From: Perca fluviatilis
Lineage: Eukaryota > Chordata > Actinopteri > Perciformes > Percidae
Length of the DNA stretch: 64,000 bases
Assembly: GCF_010015445.1 (NCBI RefSeq)
Contig: NC_053112.1
Span: 34,035,498 to 34,099,497 of the forward strand
Reading direction: 5' to 3'
Of the stretch, positions 25,482 to 38,315 are shown piece by piece. A model generated the notes under the pieces. It made no database searches. It had not been told where the DNA came from and was given only the letters and a program-made list of their open reading frames with translations. A program made the position numbers and the translations under genes. The first letter of the stretch is position 1. Every line of letters starts with the position of its first letter.

Positions 25482-26261
25482 TTAAGGAAATGTTTTGCTG
25501 ATGAATGAAATTGATTCACTAAGATTGGTAGAAAGAAACAAGTAAATTGAATCTTGTGGACTACACCTTTTGAATTTGTGAAGATTATTGGATATCATGG
25601 TCAAAAAGGTTCCCATGCACACCCAAAGCTCCTCCTTCGAGCGGTTTGCTCTCGACATAGAATTGCTACTTCCAACATGTGGTTGAAAGCTGTTGCACTA
25701 CTAGGTTGGAATTGGTGTCTGATTCAAAGTCTTTTTGTTTGTAAAAAGACAATAAACAAGCAGAGTTCAAGAATTTCTTTCATTTGTCTAATGACAAAAT
25801 GCCTCCAGACAGACATTTGCCAACCACATTAAACGCCCAGCTCAAACTCTGGTCTACTTTAATGTTGTGCCAAATTCAACACGCCTATTCTCTTCATGCT
25901 AATATTCTTTGCTTTTCTTTGTAATGTGTATTGCTAAAGCGTACAATGGTATCAGATACTGTAACTCCAGTGCACAAAGAACCAACATTTTTCTGAAAAA
26001 TAACTAATAAAAAGTCTCTCTTGCACATTCCTAGTTAATTTGAACATGAGTTGGAGGGATAATTTAAAGCAAGTAACTTTTGACCTAAATAGGTAGAAAG
26101 CGGCTGAGTGAACACAGCCTGGAAAGAGCTGTGTCACCATGGCAACTTTAGAAGTTTGTGCGTGTTGGTCACTGGTTGTTGGGAATCCAGCAGGAAGCGC
26201 TTTATTGGGCCAAACATTCATGGAGCAGCACAGACCTGTAAACCCTACATTTGACCCTCTC

Positions 26262-26262
<1 letters not shown>

Positions 26263-26341
<79 letters not shown>
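26263..26341. repeat. (AC)n microsatellite, about 78 bp
   Basis: About 39 uninterrupted AC units. Confidence 0.97.
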
Positions 26342-26342
<1 letters not shown>

Positions 26343-26701
26343 TAGTGTATCCTCAGGGCAGCTAATCAAGGGATAGTCATGACTCAGAAGAATATATATG
26401 TGTGCGCACATTACTTTGTGTGTGCACTGGGTGCTGGCAGAACAAATCTAATCAAAGTCCTAACCAGCGTTGAAGTTTTTGTACGAGCTTGTTGTAGAAG
26501 AAGAAATGCAACATGTGGGGCCATGTGGAACATGTGGAGCAATTAGGGTGGGGGCTGTGTCAGCATTGTTTGCACCAAATGCCAAGAGGAGGTGGAGGGA
26601 GCACAGGGGGCCTTCGGCTTTTATGATAAGAAGGATGGGGGTTGGTAGTTGTCGTGTGCCTGTGTGTGAAAGAGACGGCGAGCACAAGGTAGAAAGGCAG
26701 C

Positions 26702-26727
26702 GGGGGGGGGCGGGGTGAGGGGGGGGG
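26702..26727 (+). other. G-run cluster (possible G-quadruplex)
   Basis: G runs of nine, four and nine bases separated by C and TGA allow four or more G-triplets in 26 bp on the coding strand of the intron. This is sequence capacity only; no function is shown. Confidence 0.45.
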
Positions 26728-27034
26728 ATTTGAAAAAAAGGCAAAGCTGCTCCTGACGGTCTGAGTGTTGGCTCTAGCGGCAGGATGAGAGACCTCCGTC
26801 CCAGGAAGGAGGGGGCTGGGTAAATAGCAAAAGTGGGACATGCCAGGACATGCTTAGGATTCAGGCCTGGGACTGTAGAGAGAACATTATAATGGAAAGG
26901 CAGAGGTGAATGGGCTGTTCACATCTGTTGTCTGGATCCTATCCCAGCATGCAGTTGGCAAGACGAAGCGTACCTGTATAAGTTGCTTGTCTGGCCTATT
27001 TGACTAAGATATTAGAGCCTACTCAGTCTATTTT

Positions 27035-27650
27035 TTTCTGATTAATGATTTTATCTACAAAATGTACACAAAAATAACAGACAGACTTGCCTCATAAGTT
27101 GACCAGTGTAGTCTTTAGATTGGTTGATTTGTCTGACCAGCACTCCAAAATCTAAAGATACTGAGTTTTTGACACTTAACCAGAAATCCTCACATATGAA
27201 TCAGAATCCGAATCCGATTTATTGGCCAAGTATACTTACATACACAAGGAATTTGACTTTGGTTTGTGCTAACTCTCTATACATAGACAAATAGTAATAT
27301 AGACACATACTGTACAATAGAGACAATAATATACATATAGGCACATATCAACATAACATACAAATATACAAATAAGACATTATCAAGTACACACTTGTCT
27401 TGATATTACGTCTTATTTTTTATGGAGTGGGATGTAGAGTGCAAAAAGTAATAGTGCAAATTACTGTGCAAGATGCATATTGGAATGATAAGTATGTAAT
27501 GTGTAGAGAAGTGGGTGAGTGGCCAAAGTGGGAAGCTGAAACCAGCGAATATTCATTTATATTTTTGTCTTAAGAAATGATTAGTCCACTATTGATGGTC
27601 ACTTATCAAAATAGTATCAACAATTAATCAACTGACACAACGTTGGACAC
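27035..27650. repeat. Older MITE copy split by a younger repeat
   Basis: About 27035-27180 (GATTAATGATTTTATC, then GACCAGCACTCCAAAATC, TAAAGATACTGAGTTT) and about 27541-27645 (AGCTGAAACCAGCGAATATTC, then TCAAAATAGTATCAACAATT) read as the left and right halves of the YAGGGCTG-family MITE. They are interrupted by the element at about 27199-27530. The assignment relies on recalled family sequence. Confidence 0.55.
27199..27530. repeat. Teleost interspersed repeat (TTTATTGGCCAAGTAT family)
   Basis: Starts AATCAGAATCCGAATCCGAT followed by TTATTGGCCAAGTATAC and ACACAAGGAATTTGACTT. This is a common fish repeat that may derive from a LINE 3' region. It includes AGTGCAAAAAGTAATAGTGC further along. 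No reverse transcriptase frame is present. It sits inside an older MITE. Confidence 0.55.
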
Positions 27651-30492
27651 CACTATATTAAGTGACAGCTAATGTATAGCCCTTTTTGACCAAATAATTC
27701 CACGCACAGCACTATAAAGCCAAATGGACCACACTGAAGAAGTAAACTACAGTAGGAATTAAACTTCCACTTTGAGCATTCCTGTTTGGGTTTCCACTGC
27801 ATATGAAGAACTGTGAGGAGTGGGCTTATTCAAAAAATGCTTTTGATTAAACCCCCTCATAGTTTGCCAAAAGGTTTTTGGTCCCCTAGGAAAAGTCCTG
27901 CAGTAGAAACATCCTAGAAGTAGCCATTTTGTACCAATGAGATATCTTTTAATATTTTTGTTTTCTCAATGTAATTTCAAAGTGCAGCAGGCATTAGTAA
28001 CTCCTATGAAATGCACGTTTGACAATAACTGTAAAAGAGAGTGAGTTGCTCTATGTAAACATGACACCGTGTAAACATCTGCTTTCTAGTTTCACAATCC
28101 TGCACAATTTGTCCTCACCCCCGGGTTATTTTAGTTAACATTGAATGCATTAAGACAACATTACTTGCATATAGTCGTTGAGAAAAAGGTTTTTGCAATA
28201 GATAGTCAGAACATAATGGATTGGCTCATTTGACTTGACAGCAGTGCTATACTGATGCAGTGAGACACACTCCCTCTGGTGTAACTTCTCTGTCTTTTGT
28301 GTGGTTTGCCTAATTACCAAACAAAGGCTTTTGATGAAAATGTTCCAAAGAGAGGTGGCGTAGTGATGAATAGTGTGCATGCGCACAGTTACACACATAG
28401 CAGTTTTGTTGAGGTACTGTGCTGGGACATTTCATTTCAATACTTAATAGGCCTACTACCACAAAGAGAGTGCCTTTTCTAGGGATATCAGTCACTATAC
28501 TTCACATATAAAGCTCATGTGATCCTAATGGAAATGTTCAGGGCACAGGACAGGATGGGCACCAACATATCCTCCCAGAGAGAAACATCCCATTTAATTA
28601 ATTCCGCTCATGTGAATAGCACAGACAGCTGCAGACACTGCGAGAAAAACAAAAACACATTACTTTAGTAATTGAAACTATAGCACCAAATGGTGTGTGC
28701 CAGGCGCTGGACTCCTGACTGGTTTTAGTGAAGCACTTAGCAGATGGTCTTAAACGACTGTGACATTTGTTCTGCCCTTCTACAGTAGTTTGCAGCTTGA
28801 AGCGAGAACTGCTCAAATCTATGCCAGCGCTCAGACGCGCAACCCTTAAGCCCATTTCTCTGGGACTAGATGGAAATTGTGTTTGTTTAGGTCAGCCTGT
28901 GGCTCTTTGCTTTTGATTAAACTTTTCCAACTGTGCACTCCAAGACACATGCCAGTGTTAAATCATGGCGCATATTACAAAGCAGAAGTATGCCACCAGT
29001 ATCGCTTGATGTCATGGCTTAAATTAAGGCCCCAATAATGATTCAGTTGTGCGACACTGTCTTTTATTCTCAGTACTTCTGGGGTTTTAAAAGCCCCCGG
29101 CCTTTAGTTGAGTGCAGTAAGGCTTAATGGTTATTAGCAGTGCAAAATCTTTGTTTGTAAGTTCGACACACAGCAGCAGAGTCAGTGCAGCTGGTGCTAT
29201 CAGAGTGAAGAGGTGCAGCTAATTAAAAATAATTAGCTCTGCTGGGTTGTTCATATCGCAGCCATGCAAGTTACTGTTGTCATGATCACAGGCAAACATA
29301 TTAAACATTATTTCAAATTAGGAAAGTTTTAAGTTCACCACAACAGCCTCTAGATTAAACAAAGCCTGAATACACCAACCCATCAGTGACTCCCCAGGGG
29401 CAACAGTGGATCCAGTATTATTTTAGAAAGTAAGTGTCTTTTTTTTTTTGCTAATTTAAATTGGCTCTTTTACATTATTTAATCTCCAAAGTGATCTGTT
29501 CATTACATCACAGTGTGCAAAATAGCTGATACTGAATGTATATTCCCTGATTGATTTGGGTGTTTGTGACCGTGTACCTTTATGCATAAAATTTAATTAT
29601 TAAATCCTTATTATTAGGTTAAAATTGGAGCTCAATAGTCTAAAAGCCCCACTAGTGTCATGCTGCACTTCACATTCAAGCAGACCAAGTCATTTGAACC
29701 AAACAATCACACAACCAAGGGACCAAAATTGCTGTTATCAAAGTCCTGCACTCTCTCTCTCTCTCTATCAGGGTTGAAAATACATAAAACCCAATTTAGT
29801 CTTGTATTTCCCTGCTGGCAAATTTTGCCTTACAAGACTCAGAGATTTGTATTGGTAGTTTATAAAAAAAAAAAATCCCCCTTTTCACAACATCAAACCA
29901 CTTTTTCGTCAGAGAAGTAGCATATTATATGGAGTACTTTATGACCAAGAATTTGACTGGATTCATACATTATACCGTGGAGATTAGATTATTAGGTCAT
30001 TGGGTAACAGACTGTTTCTGATGTATATTTGCATTTTTAAATGAAGAAGGTGTATTGGAAAAGACACCCTGCCAGCCAAATCTCAAAAAGAGTTGGTAGA
30101 AAGAAGTGGAATGAAAGCACGATGAAGGGGGAAAAAAGCACGCTCCCCGTTTTTTATCTCTTCTTTGATTCCTCTTAGGCTTTAGAATGATGAGCTTCTA
30201 ACACAGCTGTCTTGATCTTGACACTTTTACATGATGTTCAATGATTTAGCTGGAATTATCAACCTTTTTAAGGTATTTACTGCTTCTTGTTCCAAAACTC
30301 GAACATTATTGTTGTAACTGTTGAAGGGATTCAGGTCTTCAATGTATCTAAATAAAACCAAAATGGCATAAGATAAATTGAATGGATTTTATAGTTCACT
30401 GCATCAGATGATATTTTGCTTCCTGGTTGTCAGCCCCAAGCCTTGGAGGCCTACGTACGTCTTGTTCTGAAGTATTTGTTCTTTCTCCTCAG

Positions 30493-30822
30493 ATCACAGT
30501 CACTGACCATGGCGTTCCTGCCAAATCCACCACTGTCCGCGTCATTGTCCGAGTTCTTGACGAGAATGACAACAGGCCGCTGTTCCTGGAGAAGATCTAC
30601 AAGATCAAGCTCCCGGAGCGGGAGAGGCCGGAGAAAGACCGATCCACGAAGAGAGACCCGGTGTATCGGGTCATTGCATCAGACCGTGACGAGGGACCCA
30701 ATTCCGAGATCTCTTACAGCATCGAGGAGGGAGATGAAAACGGAAAGTTCTTCATCGAGCCCAAGACCGGCCTGGTGTCTTCCAAGAAGTTCTCTTCTGC
30801 TGGAGAATACGACATCCTTACA
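30493..30822 (+). CDS. fat1: fat1 exon 3 of window: cadherin linker and repeat
   Basis: Acceptor TTCTCCTCAG; donor GTGAGT; phase 0 on both sides, 110 codons. It reads [14 protein letters not shown], then the calcium linker [11 protein letters not shown], then a full-length repeat start with [31 protein letters not shown] (a DRD calcium motif) and [12 protein letters not shown] follow. The charged insert [14 protein letters not shown] after KLPE corresponds to a similar charged loop in FAT1. The overlapping open frame in another register is a shadow. Confidence 0.94.
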
Positions 30823-32348
30823 GTGAGTATCTAATCCCAGGGTTTCAGCCTGATGGTCTCTCAGTGAGCAGTAAATGTTTACAACGGATGCTTGTTTATT
30901 GCTTTACTGATTTATTCTCCTCTTCCTCTCAAGTTTTCTTACCACATTTGTTTCTCCACCCTCCCTTTTTTTCAGTTTTTGTGTTTAAAAATGTATATAA
31001 AATACACGTAAAAGGTAATTGGTCCACACACATCATGTTGGTCGGCAAGCGAAGAAGGAAATTGCTTGAAAAAAGCTTCTACTTTAAGGTGTGGACACAC
31101 AGGGCCGATGGCCGGCGAGATGAGACTTAATACGTCTCCATAGCAGCAGGCGGCGCTAATCTGTAAACCAGCAGCTGATTGGACGAACGCATCACATGGG
31201 TTTGTTTTCTCCGGAAATTCAAAGCCAGACTGTCATGGCGGCCGTTCAGGATACGATCTCATATTGTGTTCACTGAAACAGGTTTCTGAAAACATTTTAA
31301 GCGAGAAATAGGCCATGCAGTTCCTGAATCTGTCTTCATTTCAGCTCAACAAAGGTCAGTTTAAAAGATTTTCGTCAGATTTTGAGAGACTCTAGTCACG
31401 CTCATTCCACTCGCCATTTCTGGGTGAGTCCCGACTGCCCTGCCGCCGACTGAACATGTCAGGTCGGCCAAAATGAACGCCGACAGCCCTCCAGACTGAC
31501 GACGGCACGGGACACACCGAACAGACTCGAGCCGATAATCGGCCCTGTGTGTCTGCACCTTTACGCTTTAGGGAGCCAGTTCACACTATCATCAATTAGG
31601 ATCTCATTGTTACAAGGATGTACAGTACTTTTGCTGTATTCCCATGGTCATTGATGGGACTTCTTTATGGCCGCTAACAACCATTGTTACAGTGAACAGC
31701 TCTACAGCACCAATTTCTACTCATCTTGGCAGCTGATTTTTAAGTATCTTAGAATAACCGATATGTGTAAAAAAAATTTTTTATCTTTCAATCTTCCACC
31801 TGTGTGACAAAGAGCAAGAATTTGCCTCTGTGTAGTCATCACAGTCGGCTGTCCAAACCGCCGAGGTGATACTTAACGCTAATCTTTTTTGGTTTAAACT
31901 GGTTTTCACCTAGATTTTATGTCCCCACACATCCAAAGTTGTGTCTCCTACTGCAAGAAGACACTGCCCACCAGAGTTTACAGTAATTGAAGTCCACACA
32001 AAAGGTTGAATCACAAAAGAATACCACACAAAAGGTGTTTTGTTATTTGAAATGCTTGGTTCTCTTGCCATGTTGATAGCTCAAAGTATAGAAAAGCTTT
32101 TACGATTGAAACACAACCACTTCTGTGAAGTAGTGCCATAAATCAGTGCTTATACTTTACTATAATTTAATATGGTTTTATTGGAGTATTTTAGCTGTAA
32201 GCATTAACTTAGCAAGCTACATAACCAAACATTTTACTCCTGAAGAGTGTCAGGCAGCGGACCTGCCAGAGAGCTGCACAGAAACTCATTTGCAACAAAA
32301 TCTTGCGTAACACTGTGTAACGTCTTTCATTCCCCACCTCTCTCTCAG
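30823..32348 (+). other. Intron, 1.5 kb
   Basis: Contains the inverted-repeat element at about 31089-31563. Nothing else is recognisable. Confidence 0.75.
31089..31563. mobile_element. Inverted-repeat element sharing its core with the hAT element at 2543
   Basis: Termini AAGGTGTGGACACACAGGG and (reverse complement of the right end) AAGGTGCAGACACACAGGG form an inverted repeat of about 23 bp with two mismatches. Flanking octamers TCTACTTT and TACGCTTT agree at 5 of 8 bases, so the target duplication is unproven. The segment 31175-31385 aligns closely with the reverse complement of about 2940-3170, sharing for example ACATTTTAAG, GAGAAATAGGCCAT and AAAGGTCAGTTTAAAAGATT. No coding frame is seen. 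Confidence 0.75.
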
Positions 32349-32565
32349 ATTAAAGCAGTCGACAATGGACGCCCTCAGAAATCCTCCACTTGTCGTCTGC
32401 ATATCGAGTGGATTCCCAAGCCAGAATTGCTGGCCGATGCAGCTCCCCTGCTTTTCGAGGAGTCCCCATTCACCTTTTCTGTAATGGAAAGCGACCCTGT
32501 GGCGCACATGGTGGGGGTCATCGCCACAGAATCCTCCGAAGTTCCCGTGTGGTTTGAAATCACAG
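32349..32565 (+). CDS. fat1: fat1 exon 4 of window: repeat end with non-canonical linker
   Basis: Acceptor CCTCTCTCAG; donor GTATTG; phase 0 in, phase 1 out (72 codons plus one base). It reads IKAVDNGRPQKSSTCRLHIEW, then IPKPELLADAAPLLFEE, a repeat junction without the usual DxNDN calcium motif. The next repeat then starts with FTFSVMESDPVAHMVGV. The missing calcium motif at this junction (HIEW..KP) also occurs in FAT1 of other vertebrates as I recall it. The donor is weaker than most in the gene. Confidence 0.93.
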
Positions 32566-35075
32566 GTATTGCCTCCTTCACATGGTTCTCTGTCGTTGTG
32601 TGTATGCATGCATACTGCAGAAAAGCTCCATGTCATAGATGTGCATTGTAGGTGGAAAAGCTCTTTTTAGGACTAACATAGTGTTTGTGCGTGATATGTG
32701 ATATGATATATGTGATATGATATATGGGTAATATGGAAAATGACTTTAAAGAAAACTGTAATTTAAAAGACAATATTGTTTTATAGTACAAAGTATATTA
32801 TGAGTTTAAGTTGTTCATCATATTAGACCGCATGGCAGTGAGAAGTCAAATTTTAACAAACATTTTCAGCTGGCTTTCCCAAGTTTTCAGGTAAAAATCT
32901 GACTTCCTTAGCCAAGTTGGCTGCCTTACAAAGCCAATAAGCATTCACTACACATGCGTTTTTGGTCAAAACTGTCAAAAAATTATCAAGCCATAGAAAT
33001 GTATAATTTTTATGAAAACAGCATAGTATTGTCACAGAACGTAAGACAACTAGACAGCAAAAATCAGTCGAGGCACATCAAGTGTAAGCTGGGGGGGAAG
33101 ATAGCCACGGCTAGCCTTAGCTAAAGCTAAAACTAAATGTACTCAAAGATGTTTCCCTGGCTGTATTCTGTAACTGAAAAATATCCATTGTAATGAACCA
33201 ACATATTGATAATTCAGTTTGCTACTAAATCCGGAGGCTGTAGATAAATCCAGTTATGATGGAGAACAGCTAAACTATCGTAGCAGCGTGGCAGTAGCTG
33301 CAATCTAAACTTTTGACTCAAGTGGATTTCATGTGAATTATTTACTACCTTAAAATATTGAATTAGACAGACATTTAATTCCTATAATTATGGACTTTAA
33401 TTAAAATAATATATATATTTTTTTAATAATCCAAAATGGACAAAAAAGGTGAAAGAAGACATTTTGTCCTTAATACTGTGATTCCCCCTGAAGAGTGTAA
33501 AAAGGCAGGTGCAGTGCAGCATTTATGGCAGTTAATGTATGCAGGTTCTTCATCAACCTAAACATGCATAAACTGAAGGCAAAACCAGTTACCAGTCAGC
33601 CACTTTTAAAGCTTATCAGTTTCACTGTTTCTGTATTACTGCTTTCTGCCTTTGTAGAGCAGATTAGATTACACAATTGAATTGAATTAATAGCTCATAT
33701 TGATAGTTGTCCTAGCTTCCCCGTGTGAGCCAAGTGAGATTTAGTATATTGCCTTTCATTTTTAATTGGCAGCTCTGTTTTGAAGTGTTAAAATTGAATT
33801 TGTCCTCTCTTGAATGTGTTTTCTTTTTAGAATTTTGAAAGGCACTTTGTGCATGAGAAGACTTAAATTGACTGCTTTCAAAAAATGCTTGCCTCTTCTT
33901 CCTTCCTGCCAGCCTGTCCTCCCTTTAATCAATGTCTGACTGACACGTCTCTTTTCTTCTCTTCTCTCTTTCTGTGCTCTGCTTACTGCTTTCCTCTTTT
34001 CTCTGGAATGTTCTGTTTGGTTGGATTTTTGCAAGACGGCATAGAGGATACTGAGATGTTTTACATCCTACAGATGGCTTGTGACCACAACTGTACAGCA
34101 GAAGGTAGCTGCTGGGATTTCCTAATAGGCTGTGCTGTATTAAGAGATCATCCTTCACTGTGTTGGTGCTGCCTGTTGGCTGTGGTTCAATTGTGTTGTG
34201 CCGCTGGATTGATGTTGTGTCACATTTCTTCCCCTAAACCTGTGACCTGATTAAGAGTCTCAAGAGAAGAAAGGGAAAACTCCTCTCCTTACCTTGTGTG
34301 AATTAGAGCTCCATTTTATATCCACTGTTGTGTGGTTGGTCCTTAAGAGTTTAGCATCATGGTATATAAAAGCATGTATTGTGGTGTTATACAGGGCTGC
34401 ACAATATATAGTTTTTTTTTATCGTCATCGCAATATCAACTTGCACAAGGCTGCGAGACACAAAATAGATTTTTTTTAGTTAGTTGAAAGAAAATATCAC
34501 TAGAAAACCACACATTAAAATGTAATGTCATTCTTTTTTTTAGTGGTGCCTTTTATATTCAATTTAAAGGTCAATTTGTTCAATAAAAGAACGTTGGAAA
34601 TGATTTGTTTTGAATTCAACAAGCAGTGTGTTGTATTTGAGCAACATACTGAATGCAGCCGAACTGAGTACACTTTAATATCCTTTTATTTATAAGTAAT
34701 ATCGTTATATCGCGATATTCAACAACGTCATCGCTTATTGCATATGTGCAGCCCTATTATACATTCATCACTGTTATGTACCCATCCTGTTTGTGTTAGA
34801 ATGAATTGCATGAAATAGCTGTTATGTCAATACTTTTTTAGGTCAACAACAAATCCGTACTGATAGTTAATGATGTCATCAACATTACTGTATCTATTCA
34901 TTATTATCTTTGACATCAGCACAGCAACAACAAAAAAAAGGATGTTTGTATGCCCATCTCAGCGCCGCATTTTTGTGTTTGTTAACCTTGCTACATGCAC
35001 ACAACTAAGCGATGATTTGTCACTAATCTTTTTTCCTTCCTTGTTTGTACAAAAAAAAAAAATATAATTCCACAG
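32566..35075 (+). other. Intron, 2.5 kb
   Basis: Contains a short (GATATATGTGATAT)-like tandem near 32689-32728 and the hAT-type MITE at 34392-34756. The remainder is unremarkable AT-rich sequence. Confidence 0.7.
34392..34756. mobile_element. hAT-type MITE, imperfect target duplication
   Basis: The left end is CAGGGCTGCACAATATAT and the right end, reverse-complemented, is TAGGGCTGCACATATGCAAT. The interior has ATATCG-rich subterminal palindromes. TTATA lies immediately outside both ends, short of the 8 bp expected for hAT, so the duplication is decayed or the ends are off by a few bases. No coding frame is seen. Confidence 0.75.
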
Positions 35076-35215
35076 GTGGTAATTATGACAGCCGCTTTGA
35101 CGTGGGCAAGGCCAGTGGAACCTTGATTGTTGCACAGCCCCTGGACTCCGAGCAGAAATCAAATTACAACTTGACGGTGGAAGCCACAGATGGGACACGA
35201 ACTGTCAGCACCCAG
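35076..35215 (+). CDS. fat1: fat1 exon 5 of window: mid cadherin repeat
   Basis: Acceptor ATAATTCCACAG; donor GTAATT; GT completes a split Gly, then 46 codons. It reads GNYDSRFDVGKASGTLIVAQ, PLDSEQKSNYNLTVEATDGT and RTVSTQ: the central LDxE and A.D signatures of one repeat. A run of A immediately upstream (35050-35062) breaks the polypyrimidine tract, but the pyrimidine-rich run CTTTTTTCCTTCC lies further upstream. Confidence 0.92.
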
Positions 35216-35584
35216 GTAATTGAAACACTAATGAAACGGTTGGAAGCTGATGAGGCAGTTGTCATGGTTCTGTTTTTCTCATGTGAGAAATAGCAGGAGC
35301 AAAAGGACGGGTAATGAGTGAAGCATTGGCCCAACTGTCCTGTTAGTTGTGATGTGTTTACGTTGTGATGCTCTCAACTGGCCCGGGAAAATGACGGTTT
35401 ATTGGTTTGAGTCTCATTACATCCTTACCTGACCTGACTTCTAACTGTTTGGTGTGGCCTTGAAAAAAACTGGAGAGATAACACAAAACATATGGTACAG
35501 TATATGATATGGTCAGGCTGTGCTGTTAAAAGACATCTTTTATTGTCTGTTGCTGCCCGTGTGGTGTTGTTAAATTGTGTTTTA

Positions 35585-36000
35585 TCACCAGACAGGGAGA
35601 TAGATTGACACTTTGACATTGCTGACATTTTGGGAAATATTCTTATTTATTCTAATGGCGAGAATTAGATAATACCACTCTCATATCTGTCTATACAATG
35701 CAAGGCTACAACCAGCAGCTAGCATGTTTAGCTTGGCATTAGGACTGGAAATGGGAAGACTATGTTGGGGTTATGTGCAGGGCTATTTTGTATATATTTT
35801 GGTGAAGTGCTTCGCTGGGTAACTGGCAACCTTACAGTGATGAAAAGACTCCCAAAACGTTAGAGGTGGTAAGGTAAGGAGATTTTCCCCTTTCTGACAG
35901 AGCCAGGGTAGCTGTTTCCCCTTGTGTCCTAGTCTTCCTAGTCCTAAGTTAAATTAACCATCTCCTGGCTGTAGATTGATATTTTGGATTGATATAAAGC
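35585..36000. repeat. Second copy of the composite teleost interspersed repeat
   Basis: Shares TTTTGGGAAATATTCTTAT, GATAATACCACTCTCAT, ACAACCAGCAGCTAGCATG and GGACTGGAAATGGGAA with the family seen at about 5190. Boundaries are approximate. Confidence 0.55.
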
Positions 36001-36285
36001 AAATGAGCATATTCCCTCAAACTTTTTATTTTAAAGGATTTTTCTTTTTGAAGCGGGGTTGTGTGAGGTATTGGTTTATTTAGAATATATTCAGTGCTTC
36101 ACGTTGCTGTCAGACAGCACTTTCCAGTGAGGAACTGAAGCCATTATATCCATCTATGCTCTCTTTAAAGCCACCAGACTCCTTTGACAAAAGCAGTCAT
36201 TTTACCTCATAGAACACGGCAGTTGCTGGTCGACTGCTGGTGTTTTAAGGGTTAGTTCGGATTCAATGGAATGAACAGTTTTTAT

Positions 36286-36286
<1 letters not shown>

Positions 36287-36320
<34 letters not shown>

Positions 36321-36322
36321 AA
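36287..36322. repeat. (GAAA)n microsatellite
   Basis: About nine GAAA units. Confidence 0.95.
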
Positions 36323-38315
36323 TATTCTAAAGCAGACTTAATTTTTTAAGTTTTTAAAAACTTTTGTTGATTTGAGTTTTCAAACCATGATATGGGTAGT
36401 CAGTGTTCCTCCTCCTCTGTTCTCTCCCATCTCAGTTGAGCATTGAACTCCAGGAATCTTCCATTGTCTCATTCCTGACGCTGAGCTTCTGTGATGATGG
36501 TGCCGTCTAGCCAGAGTTTTTTTTAATTTATTTTTTTTAAGCATACAGTACATTCTTGAGCCCCCTTCACTCCTCCCTCTGCTGTGGTTCTCCCGCTCTG
36601 AACCTGTGAATCTTCTCTGAGAGAAACAGATTGCCTTGGTATTTTCTGAAGAGACTCTAAATAACTGAATATATTACACTCATACATATACAAGTATGCT
36701 CATGCTACAGTCCGGAAACTGCCAAATCAACTGAAATAAGCTTAGATGCAGTAGAAGACAAGTACTAGGTACTACTGTATAAGACCCTATGTGAACCATT
36801 TTGATGAGAGATGAAAGCTAAAGTTGCTTCCAAAAACTTCCAAAGCAGTTGCATACTTGCATTTTAATATATTAATATGCTAATTTAATCCTTCTTGCAT
36901 ATCTCTTGCTCCCCAGCTGATACCAAAGCTGAACTGCCATGATAAAAGCTTTTAAGCATGCAAGTTGTCTTTGGTTTTTGTTGAGATGGTCATGCCTTGT
37001 CCATGAGATTTTGAAGTTTTTTTACATGGTAGTTTTGGGTCATATGGGATGGTGGCATTCAAAATGTTTTGTCCTTTGTCCTCAAAGCGGCGCTTCAGAG
37101 AACTGTAGCTGGAAAAGAATCTATTTGTTGTCACTCCGAATGAATAAAGCCTTTCATCATCTGGCTGCTGTGCTCCACTGAGCCTTGGATGAAGCGTCGC
37201 CTTCACTGGCATTTTGCAGCTCATCCAAGGAAGCAGCACGTCGTTTAGTTCAGCGCGGAACCTTAAAAAACAGCCACAGTACCTATTTTCTCAGCCATGA
37301 TTTTCTCTCCACATAAAGCACTTTTCTTTAAAGCCCTGGCAACAGACACTTATGTAAAAGCGTCTCAGCAATGCTGCACGCTGTGACATTTTAAGTCAAA
37401 TTAATCACATTCAAAGGTTAACTTATTCAAAAGATCCAATTCCCAGGAGGAACTTGATTCTCAGTGGGGCCGACTGTACTGGCAACCCTTTCACATGACA
37501 GGGAATGATTTAATTTAGTTTGATGTTTAATAGTGATGTTATGAAAAGTAATTTACACCAAAAACACCTAGACTGCCCGACTGCCTATCTTCAAAACTTA
37601 CAGCAGCATACTTTGCACACTACCTCAAATTTTCCTCACGTGATCACAAGTTTGACTGTTACTGCTTGATGATCCGCTTTATTAAAATCCACCTCTACAA
37701 GCCATCACAGCTCATTTCAACCATCAGTTTCACACAAGAAAATGGGTCAAAGAATAATCACTTGTACAGCATATAAGATAAAGCTTATTTCCTGCAACAG
37801 GGAACTGTTTCGCTCTGCATGCACATGCCTTTTTAATGTTTTATTAGAGCTGTGTCTGATAGGCTCTCTTGTAGATGAGTGCTAGTATCTAAGATACAGT
37901 CCAGTGGACCCAGCTGATCACTGTAGGTCAGCTGTTTTCCATAGAGGGAACGGATTTACTGAATTTGTATGCTCCATAAACCAAACTTGTGACGTGATTT
38001 AGGCCAGTTGCCTGGAATATGCTGAGAGACAAATAGGTGACTGTAAAAGGCATACAGTATTATCATCAGAGACTTTATCAATCCCCAAAAATGGTAGGCT
38101 AGTAATTTAAAGACATCCCTGAAAGTGGAAATGTATTGTTTTATTATTTTTTTCCACAAAACAAAATCCTAACTTGTGTTGGTCTGTATGCTTTTGTTGT
38201 TTTGAAAATCACAATTTAGGTAAGAGAGAACCATTTGTCTTCAGTGTAGTATATCCTTCATATTTTTTTATTTATTATAATCTTTATTTGAACAGGAGAA
38301 ACCCATTAAGATTAA

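Larger units (their letters stand above)
24298..30492 (+). other. Intron, 6.2 kb
   Basis: Holds a TTAA-flanked inverted-repeat element (24967-25481), a (CA)n array at 26263, a G-rich stretch at 26702-26727 and a nested pair of teleost repeats (about 27035-27650). No other feature is recognisable. Confidence 0.75.

Noticed and set aside
30416..30826. Arg/Ser-rich open frame overlapping exon 3
   Set aside because: Shadow of the real exon in another register; the cadherin frame has DENDN and DRDEG motifs.
33885..34250. 121-codon open frame with Cys-rich tail
   Set aside because: Pyrimidine-rich intronic sequence, no homology or domain, no splice logic with neighbours; exon 4 joins exon 5 in frame without it.
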